In this document: in pieces, positions 52,702 through 62,729 of the stretch
Position numbering within the stretch: the stretch's first letter is position 1
Layout of the letters: every line of letters starts with the position of its first letter
Assembly (NCBI RefSeq): GCF_002954775.1
Contig: NZ_PJME01000020.1
Span: 62,001 to 126,000 of the forward strand
Origin: Streptomyces geranii
Lineage (GTDB): Bacteria > Actinomycetota > Actinomycetes > Streptomycetales > Streptomycetaceae
Length of the DNA: 64,000 bases
Direction of reading: 5' to 3'
Notes under the pieces: generated by a model
The model's input: only the letters and a program-made list of their open reading frames with translations
What the model was told of the DNA's origin: nothing
The model's database searches: none
Made by a program: the position numbers and the translations under genes

Positions 52702-53621
52702 CGGTTCTCCACCCGCCGGTTGACCATCATCTGGATGATCGCGACGCCCATCAGGATGAGCATGAGCACGAACGACGCGGCGCTCGCGTAGCCGATCTGG
52801 CCCGATTTGAAGCCGGTCTGGTAGATGTACTGGACGAGCAGGTTGTTCGACGTTCCGGGTCCGCCGTTGTTGAGGGAGGCGAACACCGCGTATTCCTTCA
52901 TCGCGTGGATCGTGTTGAGCAGGATGACGATGAAGGAGGTCGGCGCGATGCTCGGCAGGGTGATGCTGATGAACTGCCGCCACGGACCGGCGCCGTCGAG
53001 CGAGGCCGCCTCGTAGTACGACGTCGGTACGTTCTTGATCGCCGCGATGAACAGCAGCATCGAGAAGCCCGTCCAGGCCCAGGACGCCGCCACCACGACC
53101 ACCAGCAGCGACAGGTCCTCGTTCGACTGCCACGGAACGGCGCTGCCGCCGAGCTTCTCGATGAAGTAGTTGACCAGTCCGAAGTTCTCACCGAACAGCC
53201 AGCGCCACAGGACACCCACGATGATGGGCGACAGCAGCCACGGGATGAAGAAGAAGAGGCGGGCGACCGACGCGCCCTTGGCGTGCTTGCTCACCAGCAC
53301 GTTGGCGATGACCAGCGACAGCACGAAGTTCAGCGGGACGAAGAGCACGGTGTACAGCAGCGTGCGGGTCGTCGCGTCGTAGAAGGTCGAGTCCCCGAGC
53401 AGTTTCTGGTAGTTGTCCAGTCCGACGAACTGGAACGACCCGATCCCCGTGTAGTTCGTGAAGGAGTAGACGAGCCCGATCACCGCCGGCCAGATGAAGA
53501 ACAGCGCGAAGAGCACGACATTGGCCGCGATCAGGACGAGCGGCGCGAGGGTGTACTTACTGCGGCTCTTGCTGCGGCTCTTGGGCGGGCTCACGGACAC
53601 GTCCGAGGCTCGTTTTGTCAT
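52698..53621 (-). CDS. Carbohydrate ABC importer permease (MalF-like)
   Basis: A protein of about 307 residues with six helices, FTNYTGIGSFQFVGLDNYQK after the first helix and EAA loop SYYEAASLDGAGPWRQFISI. ATG 53621 (MTKRASD) is preferred; 53663 in the same frame would add 14 residues. It pairs with the MalG-like permease, and the binding protein gene is upstream by 122 bases. Confidence 0.9.
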   Translation of the reverse strand: MTKRASDVSVSPPKSRSKSRSKYTLAPLVLIAANVVLFALFFIWPAVIGLVYSFTNYTGIGSFQFVGLDNYQKLLGDSTFYDATTRTLLYTVLFVPLNFVLSLVIANVLVSKHAKGASVARLFFFIPWLLSPIIVGVLWRWLFGENFGLVNYFIEKLGGSAVPWQSNEDLSLLVVVVAASWAWTGFSMLLFIAAIKNVPTSYYEAASLDGAGPWRQFISITLPSIAPTSFIVILLNTIHAMKEYAVFASLNNGGPGTSNNLLVQYIYQTGFKSGQIGYASAASFVLMLILMGVAIIQMMVNRRVENR

Positions 53622-53743
53622 CTTACTGACTCCGTGCTGGGGATTGGGTTGCGGTGGGCTCACGCCATGAGCCCGGCGTCATACGGGCGTCCAGGTGCGG
53701 GCGGCGGCGTGGTCGAGACCGCCGCCCGCACCTGAGCCTGAGG

Positions 53744-55066
53744 TCAGCCGCCGACCTGCTGGTTGTAACCGTCCACGATCTTCTGCAGGGCCTCGTCGGC
53801 CGTCTGCTCGCCGTTGACCGCCTTGCCGATCTCAGCCTTGGTCGGGTCGTCGGTGAGGCTCTTGCCCTTCAGCACCCAGCCCGTCTGCGCGGAGTTGAAG
53901 TAGCCGGAGATCGGGGCGTAGAGCGGGATCGACTCGTTGTAGAGCTTGAACGCCGCCTGCGCCGCCTCGGACTTGAAGGGGTACGTCGGGTTCAGGCCGC
54001 TCTCGACCGGCAGGAAGCCGGACGCCTCGCACAGCGCCTTGTAGTTGGCCGGCTCGTACAGCCAGGACAGGAAGTCCTTCGCTGCCTTGGCCGCGTCGGC
54101 GTTGTTGTTGAAGCCCACCGTCATGCCACCGCTGTTGACGTCGCTGGCCTGCACCGGCTCGGCGGGGGTCGGGACGCTCGCCCAGTCGAACTTCGTGATG
54201 CTCTCCGCGAAGGCGGGCACCTGCCACACGCCGGACCAGTAGGCGACGACGTCACCGCTCTGGAACATGGCCGACGGGTCGGCGCCGCTGGTCCACACCG
54301 ACTTCGGGATGGTCTTGTCGTCGTTCCAGCCGACGAAGGTGTTCACGGCCTTCTTGGTCGCCGCGTCCACCGAGAACTTGCCGGAGGAGTCCGCGTGGAC
54401 GCCCTCCCCGCCGAACTCGTAGATCATGGCGCGCAGCCGGGACGCCGACTGGTCGAACGTCAGGGAGTACTTGGCCTTGGTCTTCTCGCGGACCTCGTCC
54501 GCCGCCTTGATGAAGTCGGTCCAGGTCCAGGTCTTCGAGGGGTCGGTCGGGTAGGAGACGCCGGCCTTGTCGAAGAGCGACTTGTTGATGAACATGCCGG
54601 ACGCGGTGACGTCCGAGGGGATGGACAGCACCTTCCCGGACGAGTCCTTCGCGACGAAGTTGGCGTTGATCTTGTTGGTCGCGTTGTCGGCGATCGACTT
54701 GAGGTCGATCAGCTTGCTCGACCAGATCGGGTCCAGCGCCGGCACGGCCGCCACGTCGGGCAGCGAGTTCGCCTGCGCGGAGTTGCGCAGCTTCGTCGTG
54801 TAGCCGTCGTAGGGGATGTTGACGAGCTTGACCTTGACGCCGGTTTCCTTCTCGTACGCCGCCACCGACTTCTTCCAGCCCGCGTCCTGACCCGGGACCG
54901 TGGAGATCCAGAACGTCAGCGACTTGGACGTACCGCCCGAGTCGGAGCCCCCGCCACAGGCGGAGAGCAGCATGGCGCCTGCCGACGCGGCGGCAGCGAG
55001 GGGAACCAGGCGGCGCATACCGCCGCGGCCGAGTCGGCTGGAGTGCCGCACACCCACAGTGGTCAT
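53744..55066 (-). CDS. Carbohydrate ABC importer solute-binding lipoprotein
   Basis: A 440-residue family 1 solute-binding protein. The signal peptide ends in lipobox LSAC followed by GGGSDSGG, so it is a lipoprotein. The core has LTFWISTVPGQDAGWKKSVA, AYEKETGVKVKLVNIPYDGY and the conserved late GGMTVGFNNNADAAKAAKDF. The glycan is not readable from the sequence; the lyase-like gene and the GlcNAc-type kinase nearby suggest an amino-sugar or uronate-containing oligosaccharide. The start lies 234 bases from a LacI-like palindrome. Confidence 0.9.
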   Translation of the reverse strand: MTTVGVRHSSRLGRGGMRRLVPLAAAASAGAMLLSACGGGSDSGGTSKSLTFWISTVPGQDAGWKKSVAAYEKETGVKVKLVNIPYDGYTTKLRNSAQANSLPDVAAVPALDPIWSSKLIDLKSIADNATNKINANFVAKDSSGKVLSIPSDVTASGMFINKSLFDKAGVSYPTDPSKTWTWTDFIKAADEVREKTKAKYSLTFDQSASRLRAMIYEFGGEGVHADSSGKFSVDAATKKAVNTFVGWNDDKTIPKSVWTSGADPSAMFQSGDVVAYWSGVWQVPAFAESITKFDWASVPTPAEPVQASDVNSGGMTVGFNNNADAAKAAKDFLSWLYEPANYKALCEASGFLPVESGLNPTYPFKSEAAQAAFKLYNESIPLYAPISGYFNSAQTGWVLKGKSLTDDPTKAEIGKAVNGEQTADEALQKIVDGYNQQVGG

Positions 55067-55299
55067 CTTCGATCCCTTTTTTTCGGTAGGGGGCAGAGCA
55101 CGGCGCCGACCGAGGCGGCACGGGTGCAGTTTGCAGGAAGGTCGCTCTCCGGGGGGCGCAGCCTCGCCCGGCCGCGTCGTCCACGCGGGGCGGGATCCCC
55201 GGCCTGCTGGCCGTCACCGCACGGGCACGCCCTCGTGCGGTTGCCGTACGTCGAAGTAACGGCGGGAGGCTCACCCCAAGTCGGCGTCCCGGCCGACTT

Positions 55300-55311
55300 A
55301 GAAAGCGCTTG
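55300..55311. promoter_or_regulatory. LacI-type palindromic operator candidate, second copy
   Basis: AGAAAGCGCTTG, identical to 1612-1623, in the 276-base gap 55067-55342 ahead of the sugar-binding gene. TCCGGA follows directly. It suggests control of the importer by a LacI-family regulator not encoded in the window, in addition to the ROK protein. The rest of the gap holds nothing clear. Confidence 0.5.
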
Positions 55312-55342
55312 TCCGGACATTGGCAGACCGAGTCCGAAACCG

Positions 55343-56485
55343 TCAATCCTTCGTCCGGGCCGTACGGGTCACGGTTTGGACTCCTCTCGCGACGGCGAGC
55401 CGTGCGGCCCCCACCACGGTGCCGAGATCACCGACCTGGCTGCTGACCACCTCGGTGGGCCAGCTCAGCCGCTCCAGCTCGGCCCGCACACCCGGCAGGA
55501 GCTGCGGAAACGCGCCGGTGCTGCCGCCCAGGACGAGCAGTCCGGGGTCCAGTACGGCGGTCACGGCGGCGGCCAGCCGGCCCACGTCCACGGCGTGCCG
55601 GTCGACGATCGCGCGAGCCGTCTCACTGCCCTGGCCGGCGAGCGAAAACAGCCGTTCGGCGGTACGAGGGCATGAAACGTCGGATTCCGGCCAGACTTCG
55701 GCGGCCCGGCGCAGCAGGGAGCGGGCGCCGATGTACTCCTCCAGGGCCTCGTGGCGGGGCTCCAGGTCGTCGTCCCAGGGATAGGGCAGCCGGGCCAGCT
55801 CTCCGGCCGCTCCGTTGGCTCCGGCGAGCACCTGGCCGCCCACGACGATGCCGAGACCGATACCGACGCCGATCCGCAGATAGCCGAAGGTGTGCCTGCC
55901 GCGCGCCGCACCCTCGTGCAGTTCGGCGAGCGCGGCGCAGTTGACGTTGTTCTCCAGGTGGACGGGCACGCCTGGCGGCAGCGCGACGGCCACCGCGTCG
56001 TAGACGGGTCCTGCCTTGGCGGTCGCCGGGCGTTCGGTGCCCTCCTCGGCGCGCGCGGTGACATCGCCGACGGCCACCACGATCGCGCGCAGCGGAGCGT
56101 CGGCGGGCAGCGCGCACAGTGCCTCGCGCACCACGTCGGCGGCCTCCTCGCGGGCGCCGGTGGCCTCGGCGAGCAGGGTGCCGTCCAGGGCGCAGCCACG
56201 CACCCTGGTCAGGGCGGGGCCGAGGTCGACGGCGAGTACGGAGCCCGCCGCGGGGCCAAGTGCGTACACGGCGGCGGAGCGGCCGGTGCCGCCGGAGGCG
56301 ATGCCCGAGTGGGCGGCGAGTCCGGCGCCCTCCAGCTCCGCCACGGCGGAGGACACGGTCGGCTTCGACAGGCGTGCCAGACTCGCGAGCTGCGGCCGGG
56401 TGGCCGTGCCCGCCCCGGCCAGTACGGCGAACACCGCGCTCGCGCTCTCGGTCAGGCGGGGGGCCTTCGCCACATCGTGTTCCAC
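55343..56485 (-). CDS. ROK-family transcriptional regulator
   Basis: A 380-residue repressor with an N-terminal winged HTH (RLTESASAVFAVLAGAGTAT, LARLSKPTVSSAVAELEGAG) and a ROK kinase-like sugar-binding domain (VLAVDLGPALTRVRGCALDG, HLENNVNCAALAELHEG). The ROK zinc motif is not present as CxCGxxGC, and the kinase catalytic DGD-type residue is not obvious, so it is a sensor, not an enzyme. It is divergent from the sugar kinase, with a dyad in the gap that it probably binds. Confidence 0.87.
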   Translation of the reverse strand: MEHDVAKAPRLTESASAVFAVLAGAGTATRPQLASLARLSKPTVSSAVAELEGAGLAAHSGIASGGTGRSAAVYALGPAAGSVLAVDLGPALTRVRGCALDGTLLAEATGAREEAADVVREALCALPADAPLRAIVVAVGDVTARAEEGTERPATAKAGPVYDAVAVALPPGVPVHLENNVNCAALAELHEGAARGRHTFGYLRIGVGIGLGIVVGGQVLAGANGAAGELARLPYPWDDDLEPRHEALEEYIGARSLLRRAAEVWPESDVSCPRTAERLFSLAGQGSETARAIVDRHAVDVGRLAAAVTAVLDPGLLVLGGSTGAFPQLLPGVRAELERLSWPTEVVSSQVGDLGTVVGAARLAVARGVQTVTRTARTKD

Positions 56486-56638
56486 AGTCTCCCCAAGGTC
56501 GAGGGCCGCGCTCCCCCGGCGGCTCGATGTCGTGACCTCGATGTCGTGGGATGCGGCGACGGGACGCCCTGGTACCGCGGTTTCCCGCCGCGTTCCGGCC
56601 CGGTGGGGACGCCGTCGCGGTCGAGTGCGCGCTACCTC

Positions 56639-56678
56639 TTGACACGCACTGTACTTCGTTAGTTAACTTCCTAACGAA
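56639..56678. promoter_or_regulatory. Divergent promoter with ROK operator candidate
   Basis: TTCGTTAG (56655-56662) and CTAACGAA (56671-56678), perfect 8-base arms with spacer TTAACTTC. TTGACA at 56639-56644 is a strong -35 box for the plus strand and its -10 region (GTTAAC) falls inside the dyad, so a bound repressor would block it. The remainder of the 332-base gap (56486-56817) shows nothing clear. Confidence 0.6.
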
Positions 56679-56817
56679 TGTCACGGTACTCGCCTGCCGT
56701 GTCCGTCCAGAGGCCCGTCCCGGGGCTTCCATAGTTCTTCTGCACATCAGGTTTTCCCTGTTCCAGGCACGGTTCGCCCACCGTCGCAGCCACAAGCGCG
56801 ACGACGAAAGAGGATCC

Positions 56818-57726
56818 GTGCAGGACTCTCCCTTCCCGCGCCCACTCGTCGTGGGCATCGACGTGGGCGGTACCAAGACCCAGCTCCGCGCCGACACGGG
56901 GAGCGCCACCGTCGTCGATCATGTGCGTTCGAGCAGTGGCTGGCGGCCACACGACCCCGTGGCCGCCGTCGACTGGCTGTGCGCCCTGATCGACGAGGCG
57001 CTGCCCGCGGGCACCCTTCCCTCCTCCGTGGCCGTGGGCGGTCATGCCTGCGAGACGCCCCGGCAGTGCGAGGGGATCCGCTCCGTGCTCCAGGAACGTC
57101 TGGGTGTGCCGTGCCTGGTGGTCGGCGACGCCGAACTCCTGGTCCCGGCGGCGGGACTGGACAAGGGGGTCGGCCTGGTCGCCGGCACCGGCTCGGTCGC
57201 CGTCGGGCGGCGTCCGGACGGCACGCTCGTCCAGGTCGGCGGCTGGGGTGCCGCGCTCGGCGACGAGGGCGGCGCCGCCGGTCTCGTGCGCGAGGCGGCA
57301 CGCGCCGTCTGGGCCGCCCACGACCGGGGCGAGGCACCCGACGCACTCGCCGAGGGTCTCGTCTCCGCTTTCGGTGTCGCCGAAGTGCCCGCGCTGGGCG
57401 CGGCGTTGGAGAGCGCCACGGACGTCTCGGCCGAGTGGGGCCGGCACGCTCCGGTGCTGTTCGAGGCCGCCGCGAAGGGCTCCCTGATCGCCGACGAGGT
57501 GATCGCCGAGGGCGGCAGGTCACTGGCCTCGCTCGTGGTGCTGCTCGCCGGACGCGGGGTCCCGGTGGACGACGTGGTGGTGTCGGGCGGTACTGTGCTC
57601 GCCCAACCCGCCCTGCACGACGCGTTGTTGGCTTCCCTTGCCATACTCCTCCCCGGCGCCCGGCTGCGGCCGTTGCGGGTGGCGCCGGTGACGGGTGCCG
57701 TGACGCTGGCCCGTTCACTCGTATGA
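56818..57726 (+). CDS. BadF/BadG/GlcNAc-kinase-type sugar kinase
   Basis: A 302-residue ASKHA kinase: phosphate-1 motif VVGIDVGGTKTQLRADT, GDAELLVPAA, phosphate-2-like GLVAGTGSVAVGRRPDG, GGWGAALGDEGGAAGLVREA and late VVVSGGTVL for adenosine binding. This matches the N-acetylglucosamine kinase branch. AAAGAGGA precedes GTG 56818. Divergent from the ROK regulator, it would phosphorylate the amino sugar released by the two catabolic proteins across the locus. Confidence 0.87.
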   Translation: MQDSPFPRPLVVGIDVGGTKTQLRADTGSATVVDHVRSSSGWRPHDPVAAVDWLCALIDEALPAGTLPSSVAVGGHACETPRQCEGIRSVLQERLGVPCLVVGDAELLVPAAGLDKGVGLVAGTGSVAVGRRPDGTLVQVGGWGAALGDEGGAAGLVREAARAVWAAHDRGEAPDALAEGLVSAFGVAEVPALGAALESATDVSAEWGRHAPVLFEAAAKGSLIADEVIAEGGRSLASLVVLLAGRGVPVDDVVVSGGTVLAQPALHDALLASLAILLPGARLRPLRVAPVTGAVTLARSLV

Positions 57727-57924
57727 CACGCTCCGGTCACTGAGCCAACCCCGGCCGGACATCGCTCGACCGTAGATCTTCACCCGTACGACTCACCCTC
57801 ATCACAGGCCACTTGGGGCCGGCACGTCCGACGTGCTCGCCCCGGGTTCCCGTCGAGGTCCGGTCGTCGCCGCACCACCCTCCCTCCTGGCCGTACGGCC
57901 GAAGCACTCCAGAGAGGCACGCGC

Positions 57925-59886
57925 ATGCCGTCCACAGACGGACTCCACTCCACCGCGTCGTCGGGCCGGTCCGCCCTGAACCGGCGGAGCGTCCTCAAGA
58001 CCTCCCTGGCCGCCTCGGCCGGTCTGGTCGTCGCCCCGACCGTACTCACCTGGGCGAGCGTCGAAGAGGCGAGCGCCGCGACCGGCAGCGCCTCCGTCGA
58101 GGCGAGGTCCGCGACGACCGCCGTCGCGTTCGTCGACTCCTACACGACCAACATCGTCGCGAACCAGACGCCCGAGACCAACGCGGTGCTCCGGATCCTC
58201 GGCGGCTTCGCCAAGGTGTGGAAGACCGGCGCCGCCTGGAACACCGGCACGCCGCTGCAGGCCGACGTGCTGCGCGCCAACGTGCGCTACTGCATCCGCA
58301 TCACCCACGCCCGCACCGAGGCGCAGGCCAGGGAGGCCTTCGTCTACGACCGTCAGCACCAGAGCTACGCGATCATCGCCGCGCTCGGCCCGCTGGCCGA
58401 CCTGTACAAGGCGGGCGCCAAGGCGGTCACCTCGATCACGGCGGCGCCGGACACCACGCCCGCGACCACGATCAGCGACGCCGTCCCGGCCGGCGCCCCG
58501 GCCGGCTCCGCGATCGGCGCGGGCTCGTACACCTCGGACCTCGGTCAGGTGGCGAAGCTGGTCGACACCGTGCGCGGCCCGTTCGCCTCCGGCAACCCGG
58601 CCAAGTTCGCCTTCCAGTACCCGCGCCCGTGGCGCATGAACGAGCGCAGCGAGGTCGTCCCCACCGGCGCGACCGACGCGCTCGGCTTCCCGGTGTACGA
58701 GTCCGACGTGGTCGTCGTCACCCAGCTGCTGCGGCAGCGCGGCACCAACCCGGCGGAGGACGGCGGCTTCCCCAGCGGCCACACCAACGCCTTCCACCTG
58801 GCGGCGCTGGCGTTCGCGTACGCGGTCCCGGAGCGCTTCCAGGAGATCGTCACCCGCGCCTTCGAGCTGAGCCACACCCGGATCATGTCGGGCATGCACT
58901 CCCCCGTGGACGTCCTGGGCGGCCGGATCATGGCCACCGCCCTGGCCGCCGCCGCCCTCGCCGACCCGGCGAACGCCACCCTCAAGGCCGCGGCGCGCGC
59001 CCAGGCCCTCGCCTACTTCCAGGCGCAGACCGGCACCACGGCGGACACCCTGAACGCGTACGCCCACTCGGGCACCGACGCGTACTCCGACCGGGACGCC
59101 AACGCGTGCACGATCGAGCCGAAGCTGACGTACATACTCAACCGCAAGGGCCGCGACCAGGCGCTGACCGTGCCCAAGGGCGCGGAGGTGCTGCTGGAGA
59201 CGCGTCAGCCGTACCTGGACGCGGAGCAGCGGCGCGCGGTGCTGCGCTCGACCGCGCTGCCCGCCGGGTACGTCCTGCTGGACGGCGACGAGCAGTGGGG
59301 CCGGCTCAACCTGTTCGCCGCGGCGGACGGTTACGGCTCCTTCGAGTCCGACGTGACCGTGTCGCTGGACGCGGCGGCGGGCGGTTTCGGTGCGGCCGAC
59401 ACCTGGCGCCACGACATCGACGGCCGGGGCGGGCTGACCAAGAAGGGCACCGGCACGCTCACCCTGACCGGGCACAACAGCTACACGGGCGGCACCGTCC
59501 TCAAGGAGGGCACGCTGGTCTCCTCCTCCGCCCACGGCCTCGGCCACGGCGACGTCCAGGTCCAGGGCGGCACGCTGCGGGTGACCGAGCCGGTCCAGCT
59601 GCACGGCACGTACTCCCAGAAGTCGGCGACGCTCGCGGTGACCCTGCGCGCGGGCCGCCGCAAGGAGGTCGTGACGGTGACGCGCCGGGTGAACCTGGAG
59701 AAGGGCAGCGTCCTGTCGCTGACCCTCGACTCCGAGAAGCAGCCGGCCGTCGGCAGCGTCGTCTCGGTGATCGAAGCCCCGGTGGTGCGCGGGCAGTTCG
59801 ACCGTATCGAGGTCGACTCGGACAAGGTCCGCGCGGTGCCGGTCTACACGTCCGAGGGTCTGTCGGTACGACTCCTGAAGCGGTAA
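57925..59886 (+). CDS. Tat-exported PAP2/vanadium-haloperoxidase-type phosphatase with beta-repeat tail
   Basis: A 653-residue protein. The N terminus has a Tat signal (NRRSVLKTSLAASAGLVVAP). The PAP2/vanadium-haloperoxidase active site is complete: GGFPSGHTNAFHLAAL and SHTRIMSGMHSPVDVLGGR. After about residue 480 comes an autotransporter-associated beta-strand repeat (GTGTLTLTGHNSYTGGTVLK). It is likely an exported acid phosphatase. The preceding gap (57727-57924) shows no gene. Confidence 0.87.
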   Translation: MPSTDGLHSTASSGRSALNRRSVLKTSLAASAGLVVAPTVLTWASVEEASAATGSASVEARSATTAVAFVDSYTTNIVANQTPETNAVLRILGGFAKVWKTGAAWNTGTPLQADVLRANVRYCIRITHARTEAQAREAFVYDRQHQSYAIIAALGPLADLYKAGAKAVTSITAAPDTTPATTISDAVPAGAPAGSAIGAGSYTSDLGQVAKLVDTVRGPFASGNPAKFAFQYPRPWRMNERSEVVPTGATDALGFPVYESDVVVVTQLLRQRGTNPAEDGGFPSGHTNAFHLAALAFAYAVPERFQEIVTRAFELSHTRIMSGMHSPVDVLGGRIMATALAAAALADPANATLKAAARAQALAYFQAQTGTTADTLNAYAHSGTDAYSDRDANACTIEPKLTYILNRKGRDQALTVPKGAEVLLETRQPYLDAEQRRAVLRSTALPAGYVLLDGDEQWGRLNLFAAADGYGSFESDVTVSLDAAAGGFGAADTWRHDIDGRGGLTKKGTGTLTLTGHNSYTGGTVLKEGTLVSSSAHGLGHGDVQVQGGTLRVTEPVQLHGTYSQKSATLAVTLRAGRRKEVVTVTRRVNLEKGSVLSLTLDSEKQPAVGSVVSVIEAPVVRGQFDRIEVDSDKVRAVPVYTSEGLSVRLLKR

Positions 59887-59984
59887 TGCACGCCGCGGGG
59901 CGGGAGCTGGTGCGAGAGTAGGGCCATGGCCCGGCTCCGGATCACTCCCGCCACCGCGCGGTCGGCGTCGCCGCGGTGCGGACG

Positions 59985-61718
59985 ATGACGCGCGACCGGC
60001 ACACGCTTCTCGCCCCCGGGACTCCCCCGGCGGAGGTGCTCCCGGGTGCCGCTCCCGCCCCGCCCGCGGCGCCGACTCGCCGCGCCCTGCTCCTCGCCCG
60101 GCTGAGACGCCACCGGCGCGTCCTGGTCCCGCTCGCCGTGGCCGTCCTGCTCCTCCAGCTGGCCGTCGCGATGATCACCACGGCGGTCGAGCAGACGCCC
60201 ACCATCGACGAGCCCGTGTACGTCGGCACGGCGGCCGTCTACCTCCACGAGCACAGCCTGCGCCTCAACCCCGAACACCCGCCGCTGGGCAAACTGATCG
60301 TCGCCACCGGGGTGTTCGCGGCCGACCCGCACTTCGACCGGCACTACACCGGCAACCAGGGCCAGGTGGGCCGCCATCTGCTCTACGAGTCCGGCAACGA
60401 CCCCTGGCGCCTGATGCTGTGGGCGCGGCTCCCGGTGATCGTGCTGACGCTGCTGTTCGGCCTGGTGGTGTTCGCCTTCGGCACCGAACTCGCCGGTGCG
60501 CGGGGCGGGTTGGGGGCACTCGCCCTGTACGCCTTCTCCCCGGACGTGATCGCGCACGGCTCGCTGGCCACGCTCGACGTCCCGGCGGCCGGGTTCGTCC
60601 TGACGTCGGTGTGGCTGCTGTGGCGGGCCCGGCGACGGCCCCGCCTGTACCTCCCGCTCGCCGGGGTCGCGCTCGGGGCGGCCGTGGCGACGAAGATGAA
60701 CACCCTGGCCGCGCTCCCGGTACTGCTCCTGCTGGCGGGCCTGTCGGTGTGGCACGCCCGGCGGACCCCTGCTCCGGAGGCCCGCCGCAAACTGCTCCTG
60801 CGGGCTGTCGCGGGCGCGGCTGCGGTGGCGCTGGTCGCGGTGGCCGTCGTATGGGCGTCGTACCTCGTCGTCGACCCCCGGCTGCGCTGGGCGCCGACGG
60901 CCGGCCAGGTCCCGGCGGTGCACGGACTGCGCGGACATCTGATCGGTCTGCTGCCCTTCCCCGAGGCCTACCGCGACGGTCTGCGCATGCAGTTCGGCCT
61001 GGAGAACGCGCACTGGGAGGGCTTCCTCTTCGGGCGGCACTACGAGGGTTCACTCTGGTACTACCTGCCGGCCGCGCTCCTGGTGAAGACACCGCTGGGC
61101 ATGCTCGCGCTGTGGGCGGCGGGCACGGTCGCATTCGTGACGGTCCATCAACTCCGTCCGGTGGCACCCTACTTGCTGCTTCCCACGGCCGTACTGCTGG
61201 CCGCCGCGATGGAGGGCGAGCGGAACTTCGGGGTGCGGTACGCCGTCTTCGTGCCGATGTTCGGGGCGCTGGCGGCGATCGGTGTGCTCGCGCTGCGGCG
61301 GCGGTGGGTGCCGTTCGTCGCGGCGGGGCTGTTGGCGTTCGTGATGGTCAGTTCGCTGCGGACCTTCCCCTTCTATCTGCCGTACAGCAACGAGGCGTTC
61401 GGCGGTACGGCGAGGACGCACGAGCGGCTGCACGACTCCAACGTCGACTGGGGCCAGGACCTCGGCAGGCTCGCGGACCGGCTGCGGGACCGGTACGCGG
61501 GACAGCGGGTCTGGCTCGTCTACAAGGGCAGCGGGGTGCCGTCGTACTACGGGATCCGCTCCGCCGATCCGCGCCGGCAGCCCGAACGGAGGGTGCACGG
61601 ACTGCTGGTGGTGTCGGACTCCTCGATCGCGAAGGCGAAGGGCGAGCTGGCTCGGCTGATCCACAGCAGCCACGAGGTCGACGAGGTCGGGCACTCGATC
61701 ACGATCTTCCGCAGGTGA
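59985..61718 (+). CDS. GT39-like membrane glycosyltransferase
   Basis: A protein of about 577 residues with some ten membrane helices. Between helices 1 and 2 the outside loop has TPTIDEPVYVGTAAVYLHEH and RLNPEHPPLGKLI, the Asp-Glu and HPPLGK marks of the GT39/ArnT-type (PMT_2) family that use lipid-linked sugars. DSNVDWGQDLGRLADRL near the end is a typical C-terminal motif. ATG 59985 is taken; GTG 59976 is possible. Acceptor unknown, probably an extracellular glycan or protein. Confidence 0.82.
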   Translation: MTRDRHTLLAPGTPPAEVLPGAAPAPPAAPTRRALLLARLRRHRRVLVPLAVAVLLLQLAVAMITTAVEQTPTIDEPVYVGTAAVYLHEHSLRLNPEHPPLGKLIVATGVFAADPHFDRHYTGNQGQVGRHLLYESGNDPWRLMLWARLPVIVLTLLFGLVVFAFGTELAGARGGLGALALYAFSPDVIAHGSLATLDVPAAGFVLTSVWLLWRARRRPRLYLPLAGVALGAAVATKMNTLAALPVLLLLAGLSVWHARRTPAPEARRKLLLRAVAGAAAVALVAVAVVWASYLVVDPRLRWAPTAGQVPAVHGLRGHLIGLLPFPEAYRDGLRMQFGLENAHWEGFLFGRHYEGSLWYYLPAALLVKTPLGMLALWAAGTVAFVTVHQLRPVAPYLLLPTAVLLAAAMEGERNFGVRYAVFVPMFGALAAIGVLALRRRWVPFVAAGLLAFVMVSSLRTFPFYLPYSNEAFGGTARTHERLHDSNVDWGQDLGRLADRLRDRYAGQRVWLVYKGSGVPSYYGIRSADPRRQPERRVHGLLVVSDSSIAKAKGELARLIHSSHEVDEVGHSITIFRR

Positions 61719-61741
61719 ACGGTGAGCTATGTTGACTCGCT

Positions 61742-62689
61742 GTGGGAGACGAACGAGGCACATCGGTGCCATCGCCGCAGCAGGCACGCGCCCAGGCGTC
61801 CGCGATCACCTCGGGGAAGACCGCCCCCGAGGCCGAGGCGGCGCCGGCCTCCCGGCTGCGGGAACTGTTCGACGGACCCCGGCTCTCCCCCGGGCAGCGG
61901 CGCATCGCGCAGTACCTGATCGAGCACATCACCGAGGCCGCGTTCCTGTCGATCACCGACCTCGCGGACCGGGTCGGCGTGAGCCAGCCGTCCGTGACCC
62001 GGTTCGCGGCGGCCGTCGGCTTCAGCGGCTACCCCGCGCTGCGCGAGCGGCTCCAGGCCATCGCGCTCAGCACCCTCGCCAGCGCGCCGGGCACGGCGGA
62101 GGAGAACCGCAGCAACGAACTCCAGGAAGCCGTGGACGCCGAGATCGCCAACCTGGAGAACCTGCGGCGGGACTTCGCCGACCCCGACCGGGTGATCGAG
62201 GTCGGCCGCAGCCTGTCGCGCTCGACCCCGCTGACCGTGCTCGGGCTGCGCATCTCCGGGTCGCTGGCCGAGTACTTCGCCTACGCCGCCCGCCGTATCC
62301 ACCCCGACGTACGACTGGTGACCCAGGGCGGCAGCGTCGCCTACGACGCGCTCCTGCAGTCGCGGGAGGCCGGGGGCACCTGGGCGCTGGCCTTCTCGAT
62401 GCCCCGGCACGCGCAGGAGACGCTCACGGCGGTGCGGGTGGCCCGGCGGGCGGGGCTGCGGGTGGCCCTGATCACCGACCTGGCGCTGGGCCCGCTGGCC
62501 GACGAGGCCGACGTCACCTTCGCCACCGGCACCGGCTCACGGCTGGTGTTCGACTCCTACGCCGGGCCCGTGGTGCTGTCCGCCGCGCTGCTCCAGGCCA
62601 TGACGGACGCCGATCCGGAGCGGACCCAGGGGCGCCTGGAGGAGTACGAGCAGAGCGCCGATCTGCACCAGTTCTTCCTACGGGACTGA
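61742..62689 (+). CDS. MurR/RpiR-family transcriptional regulator
   Basis: A 315-residue protein with N-terminal RpiR HTH (LSPGQRRIAQYLIEHITEAA, LADRVGVSQPSVTRFAAAVG) and C-terminal SIS domain (LTVLGLRISGSLAEYFAYAA, VALITDLALGPLADEADVTF). SIS domains bind phosphosugars, so it probably responds to a phosphorylated sugar. GTG 61742 is used, GTG 61766 is an alternative. It may control its own gene or the downstream unknown. Confidence 0.87.
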   Translation: MGDERGTSVPSPQQARAQASAITSGKTAPEAEAAPASRLRELFDGPRLSPGQRRIAQYLIEHITEAAFLSITDLADRVGVSQPSVTRFAAAVGFSGYPALRERLQAIALSTLASAPGTAEENRSNELQEAVDAEIANLENLRRDFADPDRVIEVGRSLSRSTPLTVLGLRISGSLAEYFAYAARRIHPDVRLVTQGGSVAYDALLQSREAGGTWALAFSMPRHAQETLTAVRVARRAGLRVALITDLALGPLADEADVTFATGTGSRLVFDSYAGPVVLSAALLQAMTDADPERTQGRLEEYEQSADLHQFFLRD

Positions 62690-62729
62690 GCCCGAGACGG
62701 GCGGTATGGGTGTTCATCCCGTTTTGTGG

